Positions 1 through 7,405 of a DNA stretch of 64,000 bases are shown here, one piece after another. The stretch's first letter is position 1, and each line of letters starts with the position of its first letter. Location: assembly GCF_004340875.1 (NCBI RefSeq), contig NZ_SLXQ01000003.1:348207-412206 (forward strand), written 5' to 3'. The stretch is from Tamaricihabitans halophyticus. Its GTDB lineage: Bacteria > Actinomycetota > Actinomycetes > Mycobacteriales > Pseudonocardiaceae. The notes beneath the pieces are model-generated. The model was not told where the DNA came from. It did not search any database and saw only the letters and a program-made list of their open reading frames with translations. Made by a program: the position numbers and the translations under genes.

Positions 1-827
1 GAAACGCACCACTCGGTCTCGTTCGCGGCTTCCTTGAAGATGTACAGGCTGCCGCTGACCTCGTCGCCGTTCAGGGTCCCCTTCACCTCACCACTACTGG
101 TGGTGCGGCTTGGGGATGGCTCCTCGTACGGCTCGGTCAGCTCGAGCTTGGCGTCCCCGTTGATGTAATCGTCGAAGTCGTACGGCGCGCTGTCGGCCTC
201 ACAGAACAGCTCTTCGGCCTTGGCCCGGTCGCCGTTGTTCACCGCCTTCAGCAGCTCGTCAGCGATCTGTTTGGGCTCCATACCACTGGTGTTCGGGCTC
301 CCACCGGCGCCGGAACCCGAGTCGTCCTCCTCGGTTGGCTCGGTTGGGGCGCCCGTCGGGTCCTCCACGTCTGGCGCGGGGATCTGGTTCGACGAGCGAG
401 TCTGCGAGGTGGTGTCCGAACCCGAGGCGGTGTTCGAGGAATCGTCCTCGTCACTCAGGAAGAAGCCGGGGGTGAGGAATCCGGTGATCAGCACCGCGGC
501 GATGACCACGACCGCGCCGACGGACAGCGAGATCCACAAGGTCGCCTTGCTCTTCTGGGGTGGGCCCCCTGGGCCTCCTGGGCCGCCGGGCTGTCCGTAA
601 GCGCCCGGGTACTGCGCGTACTGGCCGTACGGGTCCTGCTGATAGGCTGCTTGACCGTAGGGGTCCGATAAGCCGGGTTGTTGGGCGTAACCGCCCTGGC
701 CACCGTACGGATCTTGCGGGTAGCCACCCTGCTGGTAGCCGCCCTGGCCATATGGGTCCTGTGGGTAGCCGCCTTGGCCGTACGGGTCCTGTGGCTGGTA
801 CGGGCCGGGCTGCGGCGGGTAGGTCAT
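1..827 (-). CDS. Pro/Gln/Gly/Tyr-rich single-pass membrane protein, 3' end off the window
   Basis: An open frame runs from an ATG at 825-827 to the left edge without a stop, so about 275 residues are visible. A GGAG Shine-Dalgarno sits 11-15 bases upstream. Residues 1 to about 95 are low-complexity, with repeated units of the form DPYGQGGY. One hydrophobic helix follows (about 105-130, WISLSVGAVVVIAAVLITGF). Then comes an acidic Ser/Thr/Pro linker and a soluble part starting near MEPKQIADELLKAVNNGD. The layout (disordered cytoplasmic tail, one membrane helix, small extracellular alpha/beta domain) is common in actinobacterial DUF4878-like or Mce-accessory-like envelope proteins, but I do not recognise the family with confidence and assign no function. 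Confidence 0.75.
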   Translation of the reverse strand, partial: MTYPPQPGPYQPQDPYGQGGYPQDPYGQGGYQQGGYPQDPYGGQGGYAQQPGLSDPYGQAAYQQDPYGQYAQYPGAYGQPGGPGGPGGPPQKSKATLWISLSVGAVVVIAAVLITGFLTPGFFLSDEDDSSNTASGSDTTSQTRSSNQIPAPDVEDPTGAPTEPTEEDDSGSGAGGSPNTSGMEPKQIADELLKAVNNGDRAKAEELFCEADSAPYDFDDYINGDAKLELTEPYEEPSPSRTTSSGEVKGTLNGDEVSGSLYIFKEAANETEWCV

Positions 828-936
828 CGTGCTCGTCTCCGGGATCGATTATCTGCGCTGAAACACTAACCCGTGCGGTGGAGTCGGTGTGTCCGGATAC
901 CGATATCGCGTGATAATGCGTACCACAAACAGCAGA

Positions 937-970
937 ACGGGTGGCCCGCAACTAACCGCGGACCACCCGT
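937..970 (-). terminator. Hairpin after the GH25 gene
   Basis: Arms at 937-949 and 958-970 (ACGGGTGGCCCGC and GCGGACCACCCGT) pair over 13 bases with one G-U-type mismatch and an 8-base loop. The hairpin lies just beyond the stop of the minus-strand muramidase gene and upstream of the next minus-strand gene. There is no long U tract, so it is a terminator by position and stem strength rather than by tail. Confidence 0.6.
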
Positions 971-982
971 TGTGCCCTACTT

Positions 983-1897
983 TTAACCCTTCGCTAGCGC
1001 CTGTAGCCGGTCGTAGGCGCCGTTGAACCGGTTCTGATCAATCGGATCGGCACTGTGCTGCCAGATCGTGTGGAAGTTCCAGCCGTTCGGCAGTGGGCCA
1101 ACGGTGGAGTTGTACCTGGCGATCCACAGCGGCACGGTCTTACCGAAGCTCTGCGCGTTGCCGACACACATGTTCCACCAGCTGGTCGAGGTGTAGATCA
1201 CCGGCCAGCGCCCGGTGCGCTCGTGGTATCGGTCGTGGAAGCCCCTGATCCATGCCGCCATCTGGCTCTGGTTCTTGCCGTAGCAGTCCGCGCCGTACGG
1301 GTTGTATTCCATATCAAGCGCACCCGGCAGCGTCTTGCCATCGCCGGACCAGGCGCCGCCACGGTCCACGAAGTAGTCGGCCTGGGCCCGGCCGGTCGAG
1401 CGGTCAGGGAGCGCGAAGTGGTACGAACCGCGGATCATGCCCACGTTGTACGAGCCGTTGTACTGCTGGGTGTGGTACGGGCTCTTGTACCCGGTCCCCT
1501 CAGTCGCTTTGACGTAGGCGAACCGGTAGCCGGCATTCCACTGTTTCTTCCAGTCGACGTTTTTCTGCCAGCCACTCACGTCGATCCCCGGCACGCTCGC
1601 CTTGGCCTCGACGCCGCCCGCACCGATTCCCTTCGGCTCGATTCGCCGCGCTTCGGCGCTGCTGATCTGATTCTCGCTGCCTTCCCGTTTGGCAATCTGC
1701 GAGCCCATCGGGTGATCGTTGGCCCGGACCATTTCGTCGATCGAGCGATCCGCGGCAGGGTTCCCGGTTCGCTCGTTCGTGCTGGTGGTTCCCGGTGTAC
1801 TTGCGGTGGCCACCGTCGCGAGTAGCAGGGAACTCGCGGAAACAATTGCGGCGGTACCAAAGGTTCTCCGCCATCTGAATCGTTTAACAAGGTTCAT
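983..1897 (-). CDS. Secreted GH25 muramidase (lysozyme)
   Basis: 304 residues. It has a basic N-terminus, a hydrophobic stretch ending near ATVATASTPG (Sec signal peptide), a linker to about residue 95, and then a glycoside hydrolase family 25 domain. Family marks visible are GIDVSGWQ at the start of the barrel, YVKATEGTGY, and GALDMEYNPYG, which carries the acidic DxE pair expected for N-acetylmuramidase catalysis. The predicted role is hydrolysis of beta-1,4 bonds in peptidoglycan outside the cell, either for own-wall remodelling or against competitors. The start is the ATG with GAGAGGAAAA upstream. The gene stands alone, with hairpins on both sides and an elaborate leader, which suggests tight control. 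Confidence 0.93.
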   Translation of the reverse strand: MNLVKRFRWRRTFGTAAIVSASSLLLATVATASTPGTTSTNERTGNPAADRSIDEMVRANDHPMGSQIAKREGSENQISSAEARRIEPKGIGAGGVEAKASVPGIDVSGWQKNVDWKKQWNAGYRFAYVKATEGTGYKSPYHTQQYNGSYNVGMIRGSYHFALPDRSTGRAQADYFVDRGGAWSGDGKTLPGALDMEYNPYGADCYGKNQSQMAAWIRGFHDRYHERTGRWPVIYTSTSWWNMCVGNAQSFGKTVPLWIARYNSTVGPLPNGWNFHTIWQHSADPIDQNRFNGAYDRLQALAKG

Positions 1898-1925
1898 TGC
1901 AGTTTTCCTCTCAAATGCCCTCGCT

Positions 1926-1955
1926 CTGGCCGGCTCACTCCCAGTAGCCGGCCAG
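1926..1955 (-). promoter_or_regulatory. Perfect 10-bp hairpin in the muramidase 5' leader
   Basis: CTGGCCGGCT (1926-1935) and AGCCGGCCAG (1946-1955) form a perfect 10-base stem with a 10-base loop, ending about 28 bases before the muramidase start codon. A hairpin this close to the ribosome-binding site could act in mRNA stability or translational control. No known riboswitch class was recognised in it. Confidence 0.6.
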
Positions 1956-1956
1956 G

Positions 1957-2041
1957 CGGTTAATTGTTATCGAGGAAGTTCTGCTTTGTCACGACATACG
2001 GTTAATTGATCACGACTACCTACTGATAAGTCAGTTAACCG
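1957..2041. promoter_or_regulatory. Three copies of CGGTTAAYTG upstream of the muramidase gene
   Basis: CGGTTAATTG occurs at 1957-1966 and 1999-2008. The inverted copy CAGTTAACCG is at 2032-2041. The first two copies are direct and 42 bases apart; copies two and three face each other and can pair over 10 bases with one mismatch. This is the usual arrangement of a multi-site operator. The 1898-2325 stretch holds no other gene. The regulator is unknown. Confidence 0.5.
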
Positions 2042-2062
2042 CTACACCCACTTTTGGGTGAT

Positions 2063-2102
2063 GTATCCCGTCGGAGGGTACTCAACTGAGGGATACTTTT
2101 TT
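2063..2102 (+). terminator. Intrinsic-terminator-like hairpin with T6 tail, no gene before it
   Basis: GTATCCC (2063-2069) pairs with GGGATAC (2090-2096) and is followed by TTTTTT (2097-2102). A smaller hairpin (CACCCA 2045-2050 with TGGGTG 2055-2060) precedes it. The tail orients it for plus-strand transcripts, but the only gene upstream on that side is on the minus strand, so it may end a small RNA or an antisense transcript. The rest of 2103-2325 shows no gene. Confidence 0.45.
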
Positions 2103-2325
2103 ACGGACAGAAGCTGTCAAGACAGTTACATACGGCCGAGTCGGCGTTATGCTGGGCGGTCGAAACGGGTGATATTGCAACCGCGACTGAGGACGGCTGA
2201 CCGGATGTGTGACCGTCGAACGATCGCTGTGAGGTGACGGGGGATGTTCGGGTCAACGGTTGACAGCACTCTCCGTATTGTCACAGTGACCATCGTCCCG
2301 GTTACTTTGGGCTGGTAGTCGAGCG

Positions 2326-4482
2326 ATGGCATCCGGCGTGCGGATTGAGCGCTCGGCCAGGGTCCTGCGCGACCGTGGCCGCACCGTCGAGCCCTATGTG
2401 CGCGAGTGGGGGATGGAGCTTCGGCGTACCTCGCATCTGGCGCTCAGCGGTACCGCGCTACTTGATCGGCTTGGCGAGTTCTGCGCGGCGCTGAGCCAGA
2501 TGTTCCTCGAGGACACCTGGCATGAGGACACCGCGCAGTGGCTCGGCGCCGAGCTGGTACGGCTGAACGCCACCTCGCCGGAAGCGCTGGCGAGCACGAT
2601 GGACCTGATCGCCTCCGAGCTCGCACCCCGGTTCGGCCGGCTCGAGGTTGGCCGGTGCGGTCAGATCCAGGGCGCGGTGGCCGCCGGATACGTCGCCGAA
2701 CTGCGCGGCAGGGTGCTCGATGAGCAGGAATCCGTGCGGGTGGCCATGGTCCAGGCGGTGGAACGGGCAGAATCGGACCGCTACACCACGGCCGCCCGGT
2801 TCAGCGCGGTGTTCTCCCAGACCAGCGTCGGGGTCGCGATCTCCGATATGCGTGGCAATACCGTTCGGGTGAACCGCTCGATGGCCGAGCTGCTCGGGCG
2901 CGCCGTGGACGAGGCGGCCGAGCTGCGCTTCCCCGAGTTCTTCTACGCTGCCGAGCCGGACGAGGTGTGGCAGTCCTATCAGCGGCTGCTCGCTGGCGCG
3001 GTGGACCAGCACGCGATGGAAAAGCAGTTCGACCGGCCGGACGGCACGGTGGTCTGGACACATATCAGTGCCTCGGTGATCAAGGACTCGCGCGGCGAGC
3101 CGGAGTACCTCGTCTTCCTCGTCACCGACATCACCGAGCGCTACCAACTGGCCGAGCGGCTGCGCCACCAGGCCACTCATGACCCGTTGACCGGTTTGGC
3201 CAACCGCAGTCTGTTCCACGAACAGCTGCGCGCGAGCTTCCGGTCCGGGGCGGCGAGCAGGGTCGGGCTGTGCTTCCTCGACCTGGATGGCTTCAAGGTG
3301 ATCAACGACAGCCTCGGGCACGATGTCGGTGATCAGCTGCTCGTCGCGGTGGCCAGCCGGCTGAACGCGCTGGTCACCGGGGAGAACCAGCTGCTTGCGC
3401 GGATGGGCGGGGACGAGTTCGTCGCGCTGATCAAGGACAGCGGGGGTACCGCGGAGCCGATCGAGCTGGCCGAGCGCATCCTGCACTGCCTCGCCGAGCC
3501 GGTGCATATCGGCGGGCACGAGCTCAGCGTCTCGGCAAGTATCGGCATCGTCGAACGAGAGCTGGTCGGCAGCACTCCCGAGGAGATCATGCGGGATGCC
3601 GACATCACGCTCTACTGGGCGAAAGACGACGGTAGGAACCGCTGGGCCTGCTATGACTCGGTGCGTAACGCGCGCGAGCTGACCAGGTTCACGCTATCCG
3701 CGACGATGCCGGCCGCGCTGGAACGCGAGGAGTTCTTCGTCGAGTACCAGCCGATCGTCGGGCTTGCCGAAGAGAACCTGCTCGGTGTCGAGGCGCTGGT
3801 TCGCTGGCAGCATCCGACCCTCGGCGTTCTCGGGCCGGACCGGTTCGTGGACCTTGCCGAGGAGACCGGGCTGATCGTGCCACTCGGTCGCTGGGTGCTG
3901 CGTACCGCTTGCGCGCAGGGCGCGGAATGGTTGCGGCGCTACGGCGACCAGGCGCCAGTGGTCAGCGTGAACCTGGCCGCGCGGCAGGCACGCGATCCGG
4001 CGATCGTCGGCGATGTCGCTGCCACGCTTTACGAGTTCGGACTGCCGGCGGATCGGCTGCAACTCGAGCTGACCGAAAGCGACATCATGGGCCCGACCGG
4101 CGAGTCGCTCGATGTGCTGCACAAACTGGCCGATATGGGTGTCCGGATCGCGATCGACGACTTCGGTACCGGCTACTCCAACCTTGCCTATTTGCGCCGG
4201 TTACCGGTGCACGTGCTCAAGATCGCCGGCGCGTTCATGGAGGGCTTGCGCGGCAGTGACCGGTCCGACTGGCCGGTGGACGTGAAGATCGTGGAATCCC
4301 TGGTGTCCATGGCGCATGTGCTCGGCCTGACCGTCACCGCGGAGGCGGTGGAGACCAGGGCGCAGCTTGATCAGTTGCGCTGGCTCGGCTGTGACTCCGG
4401 GCAGGGCTGGCTGTTCGCCAAGGCGGGACCGCCCGGTCGGATCGACGAATGGCTGGACCGCGCGGGCAGTTTGGCCGGCTGA
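2326..4482 (+). CDS. PAS-GGDEF-EAL c-di-GMP synthase/phosphodiesterase
   Basis: 718 residues. The order is an N-terminal helical region (1-150), a PAS sensor (about 158-265, ending FLVTDITERY), a GGDEF domain (about 285-440) with an intact RMGGDEF active site near residue 360, and an EAL domain (about 455-710). The EAL domain keeps the EAL motif itself, SVNLAARQ, ELTESD, DDFGTGYSNL, the AEAVE glutamate and the GQG glutamine. The usual KIDxxF segment reads KIAGAF: the lysine is kept and the following Asp is lost. Both activities are therefore plausible, as in bifunctional actinobacterial proteins. No transmembrane segment is seen, so it is probably cytosolic, with the PAS domain sensing a ligand or redox state. 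The start is the ATG at 2326, without a strong ribosome site. Confidence 0.93.
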   Translation: MASGVRIERSARVLRDRGRTVEPYVREWGMELRRTSHLALSGTALLDRLGEFCAALSQMFLEDTWHEDTAQWLGAELVRLNATSPEALASTMDLIASELAPRFGRLEVGRCGQIQGAVAAGYVAELRGRVLDEQESVRVAMVQAVERAESDRYTTAARFSAVFSQTSVGVAISDMRGNTVRVNRSMAELLGRAVDEAAELRFPEFFYAAEPDEVWQSYQRLLAGAVDQHAMEKQFDRPDGTVVWTHISASVIKDSRGEPEYLVFLVTDITERYQLAERLRHQATHDPLTGLANRSLFHEQLRASFRSGAASRVGLCFLDLDGFKVINDSLGHDVGDQLLVAVASRLNALVTGENQLLARMGGDEFVALIKDSGGTAEPIELAERILHCLAEPVHIGGHELSVSASIGIVERELVGSTPEEIMRDADITLYWAKDDGRNRWACYDSVRNARELTRFTLSATMPAALEREEFFVEYQPIVGLAEENLLGVEALVRWQHPTLGVLGPDRFVDLAEETGLIVPLGRWVLRTACAQGAEWLRRYGDQAPVVSVNLAARQARDPAIVGDVAATLYEFGLPADRLQLELTESDIMGPTGESLDVLHKLADMGVRIAIDDFGTGYSNLAYLRRLPVHVLKIAGAFMEGLRGSDRSDWPVDVKIVESLVSMAHVLGLTVTAEAVETRAQLDQLRWLGCDSGQGWLFAKAGPPGRIDEWLDRAGSLAG

Positions 4483-4580
4483 CTACCGTCCCCCGAACGG
4501 CGGGTACCTGCTTGGGCCGTCCGAGTGAGTATCTACCGGTAGTTCCAGCGAAAAGATCACCCGTTCCGGGGATACTGCGG

Positions 4581-5192
4581 TCAGGCGTCCAGCGCGGCCC
4601 GTAGCTCTGCCGCTGGGATGACGGCGCTGAGCAAGGTGTCCGGATTGAGTACCAGGGCCTGCTCGCCGAGCAGCGGAACCAGCTCCTGGCCGGTGAGGGT
4701 CTGCCAGCCTGGCCATTTCACCGGCACCTGCCCCTCGGCCGTGCAGGCGGGTACCAGCAACTCGCCCTCCTTGGTGCGGAAGCCGCTGATTCGCGCTGGC
4801 TCGGCTGGACTCGCTACGTCGTCGGCTTCCTCGCTGTCCGAGTAGACGTGCAAGGTCGCGGTGAGCACCGCGGGGGCGAGCGCCGAATGCGGTTCGTGTT
4901 TGGCGTAGACCAGTTGCAGTAGCCGCTCGAGCTCGTTGGTCGGCAGTGGCAGGTGCAGTGCCTGCGGCGAGGGCAGATACTCGGCGTTCGGTCGAAAGTC
5001 CGGTTCGATCTCGCCGTCGGCGTCTACCGGATAGGCGCCAACGACGCCCCACGGCGGCGCTTCGTGGCCGTGTTCGAAGGCAGGGTCGAGTACGTAGAGC
5101 CAGCTGTTCGGGTTTTGCTTCGCGCTCAGGCGCATCTGCTCGGTGATCTCGGGTGCAAGGTCACCCGCCAGCCGCTCGTCGGGCGCAGGCAT
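4581..5192 (-). CDS. SseB-family protein
   Basis: 203 residues from the ATG at 5190-5192, which has GAGGGGAC just upstream. The C-terminal half matches the SseB N-terminal domain pattern: a block beginning ELLVPACTAEGQVPVKWPG, then QALVLNPDT and AELRAAL. The N-terminal part (SWLYVLDPAF, WGVVGAYPVD) is also typical of longer actinobacterial members. Members are found in many actinobacteria; the name comes from a Salmonella secretion chaperone, but there is no secretion system here and the role is unknown. A reading frame continues upstream of this start, but it overlaps the divergent sterol-carrier-like gene and lacks family residues. Confidence 0.8.
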   Translation of the reverse strand: MPAPDERLAGDLAPEITEQMRLSAKQNPNSWLYVLDPAFEHGHEAPPWGVVGAYPVDADGEIEPDFRPNAEYLPSPQALHLPLPTNELERLLQLVYAKHEPHSALAPAVLTATLHVYSDSEEADDVASPAEPARISGFRTKEGELLVPACTAEGQVPVKWPGWQTLTGQELVPLLGEQALVLNPDTLLSAVIPAAELRAALDA

Positions 5193-5207
5193 TGGAAGTC
5201 CCCTCGA

Positions 5208-5234
5208 TTCCCCAGTTTGTGTTCCCCAGTTTGT
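5208..5234. repeat. Tandem TTCCCCAGTTTGT pair in the SseB-family leader
   Basis: TTCCCCAGTTTGT occurs at 5208-5220 and again at 5222-5234, a 14-base period (just over one helical turn). A third, partial copy (GCCCCAGTG) follows. The pair lies 16-42 bases upstream of the SseB-family start codon, where a direct-repeat-binding activator or repressor could sit. Confidence 0.55.
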
Positions 5235-5328
5235 ATGCCCCAGTGCGGCGTGCTTGTCCAGCAGGCGACGCGAGTTCATGGTACGGGCCGGTGTCGATCG
5301 ACTTGACGTCGTATTGAACGATCGGTGC

Positions 5329-5709
5329 ATGGCCGCCACCCGAAGGGTAGATCCACATGAACTACGTGCCGCGTTGGAATCCATGCGGGACTGGGTATCG
5401 GGCGAGGGAGCGGAACCACCTCGGGCCGAGGTGGCCAGGGCCGTCCGGCTCAGCCTGCACCTGTTGAGCGAACTCGCGCCTGGCCGGACCGTGGAGGTGC
5501 GGGTGCCGCCACACGCGGCCGTGCAGTGTGTCGCGGGTCCGCGACACACCCGGGGCACTCCGCCGAACGTGATAGAGCTGGACGCGCGCACCTGGCTCGG
5601 TCTGGCGATGGGTGCGGACAGCTGGTCGGCTGCGGTGCAACGGGGTGCTTTGCGCGCTTCCGGGCAGCGCGCGGATGTCTCCGCGTGGCTGCCATTGGTC
5701 CGGTTGTGA
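5329..5709 (+). CDS. Sterol-carrier-family (SCP-2-like) protein
   Basis: 126 residues from the ATG at 5329. It has a helical N-terminus (RVDPHELRAALESMRDW), then a beta-rich part with GRTVEVRVPPHAAVQCV, then VIELDARTWLGLAMG and SWSAAVQRGALRASG. This is the pattern of the small SCP-2-like/MDMPI C-terminal family often found beside purF in actinobacteria. It probably binds a hydrophobic or small ligand; no catalytic residues are evident. The upstream frame stays open and the ribosome site is weak, so the start is uncertain. It is divergent from the SseB-family gene and 126 bases before purF. Confidence 0.75.
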   Translation: MAATRRVDPHELRAALESMRDWVSGEGAEPPRAEVARAVRLSLHLLSELAPGRTVEVRVPPHAAVQCVAGPRHTRGTPPNVIELDARTWLGLAMGADSWSAAVQRGALRASGQRADVSAWLPLVRL

Positions 5710-5835
5710 CCTGGAGCGCCGTCACACGGACCAGCGCGCGAACTGACGCGCGTGGCGCGACCCACGTGGCGAACTATCACGCGCGCTTTACACTGAAGGC
5801 GTAGCTATCTCCGCCCTGCAATAAGGAGCGCCTCG

Positions 5836-7350
5836 GTGCAACCCGAAGCGGTAGCCGGACTTGAGCAAGAACCACGCGAGGAATGCGGTGTTTTCGGAGT
5901 CTGGGCTCCGGGTGAGGACGTCGCCAAACTGGCCTACTACGGGCTGTATGCGCTACAGCACCGTGGGCAAGAGGCGGCCGGGATCTCCGTGTCGGATGGT
6001 TCCCAGGTCGTGGTGTTCAAGGATCTCGGTCTGGTCAGCCAGGTCTTCGACGAGCAGGCGCTTTCCACGCTGCGTGGGCATATCGCCGTCGGACACTGCC
6101 GATACTCCACGACGGGTTCGACCACTTGGGAGAACGCTCAGCCAACGTTTCACACCACTGCCGCAGGTACCGGGCTGACCTTGGGGCACAACGGCAATCT
6201 GGTGAACACCGCCGAGCTGCTCGAGCAGATCAACAGCTCCGGTAACCGGGATTTGCTTGGCGCCACCAACGATTCCAGTCTGATCACTGGGCTGATCGCG
6301 CAGCGCGCCGCTGATCTGGGCATCGAGCAGGCCGCGCTGGAAGTACTGCCCACCCTGCGCGGCGCCTTCTGTCTGGTTTTCGCCGATGAGAACACGCTGT
6401 ACGCGGCAAGGGACGCGCATGGCGTGCGCCCGCTCGTACTCGGCCGGCTGGAGCGCGGCTGGGTGATCGCCAGCGAGACCGCGGCGCTGGACATCGTCGG
6501 TGCTTCCTTCGTGCGTGAGGTGGAGCCGGGCGAGCTGGTCGCGATCGACGAGAACGGGCTGCGTTCCGCGCATTTCGCCGCGCCACAGCCAAAAGGTTGT
6601 GTCTTCGAGTACGTGTACCTCGCGCGCCCGGACACCTCGATCGCCGGGCGTTCGGTGCATGCCACCAGGGTGGACATCGGCCGGCGGCTCGCCGAGGAGT
6701 ACCCGGCGGAGGCGGATCTGGTGATCCCGGTGCCGGAGTCCGGAACACCGGCCGCGATCGGCTACGCGCAGGCTTCCGGCATCGCCTATGGCTCGGGCCT
6801 GGTGAAGAACTCCTATGTGGGGCGTACGTTCATCCAGCCTTCGCAAACAATTCGCCAACTCGGTATCCGGCTGAAGCTCAACCCGTTGCGAGATGTGATT
6901 CGCGGTAAGCGGTTGGTCGTCGTTGACGATTCCATCGTGCGCGGGAACACCCAGCGTGCGTTGGTGCGAATGCTGCGCGAAGCTGGCGCGCTCGAGGTCC
7001 ACGTGCGGATCGCCTCGCCGCCGGTGCGCTGGCCGTGTTTCTACGGCATCGACTTCGCTTCACGGGCCGAACTGGTCGCGAACGGGCTGGATACCGAGGG
7101 CGTGCGGCGCTCCATTGGCGCTGACTCGCTTGGTTACATCTCGTTGGAGAGCCTGGTTGCGGCAAGCGACCAACCACGTAGCCGCCTGTGCGCTGCCTGT
7201 TTCGACGGCGAATACCCGATCGAGCTGCCAGATGCGGAGCTGATCGGAAAGCACCTGCTTGAGGGCCTTTCGGCGCAAAGCACGGTTGGCGAACCCGAGA
7301 CCGTTCCCCCGACCGGGTACGGTGCGGAGGACGCGGTACGCCGGCCATGA
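5836..7350 (+). CDS. purF: Amidophosphoribosyltransferase
   Basis: 504 residues from a GTG with AAGGAG upstream. The enzyme transfers ammonia from glutamine to PRPP, the first committed step of purine synthesis. There is a short propeptide, and the sequence EECGVFG places the N-terminal nucleophile at Cys17, exposed after processing. The glutaminase domain covers about 17-250 (QHRGQEAAGI, LGHNGNLVNT) and the phosphoribosyltransferase domain about 270-460, with the PRPP loop VVVDDSIVRGNT. Cysteines in GCVFEY, PCFYGID and CAACFDGE match the Fe-S-containing B. subtilis-type enzyme. purM follows after 55 bases. Confidence 0.98.
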   Translation: MQPEAVAGLEQEPREECGVFGVWAPGEDVAKLAYYGLYALQHRGQEAAGISVSDGSQVVVFKDLGLVSQVFDEQALSTLRGHIAVGHCRYSTTGSTTWENAQPTFHTTAAGTGLTLGHNGNLVNTAELLEQINSSGNRDLLGATNDSSLITGLIAQRAADLGIEQAALEVLPTLRGAFCLVFADENTLYAARDAHGVRPLVLGRLERGWVIASETAALDIVGASFVREVEPGELVAIDENGLRSAHFAAPQPKGCVFEYVYLARPDTSIAGRSVHATRVDIGRRLAEEYPAEADLVIPVPESGTPAAIGYAQASGIAYGSGLVKNSYVGRTFIQPSQTIRQLGIRLKLNPLRDVIRGKRLVVVDDSIVRGNTQRALVRMLREAGALEVHVRIASPPVRWPCFYGIDFASRAELVANGLDTEGVRRSIGADSLGYISLESLVAASDQPRSRLCAACFDGEYPIELPDAELIGKHLLEGLSAQSTVGEPETVPPTGYGAEDAVRRP

Positions 7351-7405
7351 GCGGCGGTCCGGTGGGTGCCGCGGACTTGTCTTGCCCCTGACTTGGAGAC
7401 GCGAC

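Noticed and set aside
983..1897. Frames on the plus strand within the muramidase gene
   Set aside because: They lack any family residues, and the minus-strand GH25 domain accounts for the region.
1898..2062. c-di-AMP (ydaO-type) riboswitch before the muramidase gene
   Set aside because: Such riboswitches precede some actinobacterial wall-hydrolase genes, but the conserved segments could not be found in the leader; only simple hairpins are visible.
2458..3519. Long antisense frame opposite the PAS-GGDEF-EAL gene
   Set aside because: It has no domain or ribosome site, and the composition is that of the shadow of a high-GC gene; the plus-strand frame encodes clear GGDEF and EAL domains.
5710..5835. 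Specific promoter or operator before purF
   Set aside because: Repeated CGCG-rich words are present, but no convincing -35/-10 pair or PurR-type site was seen.
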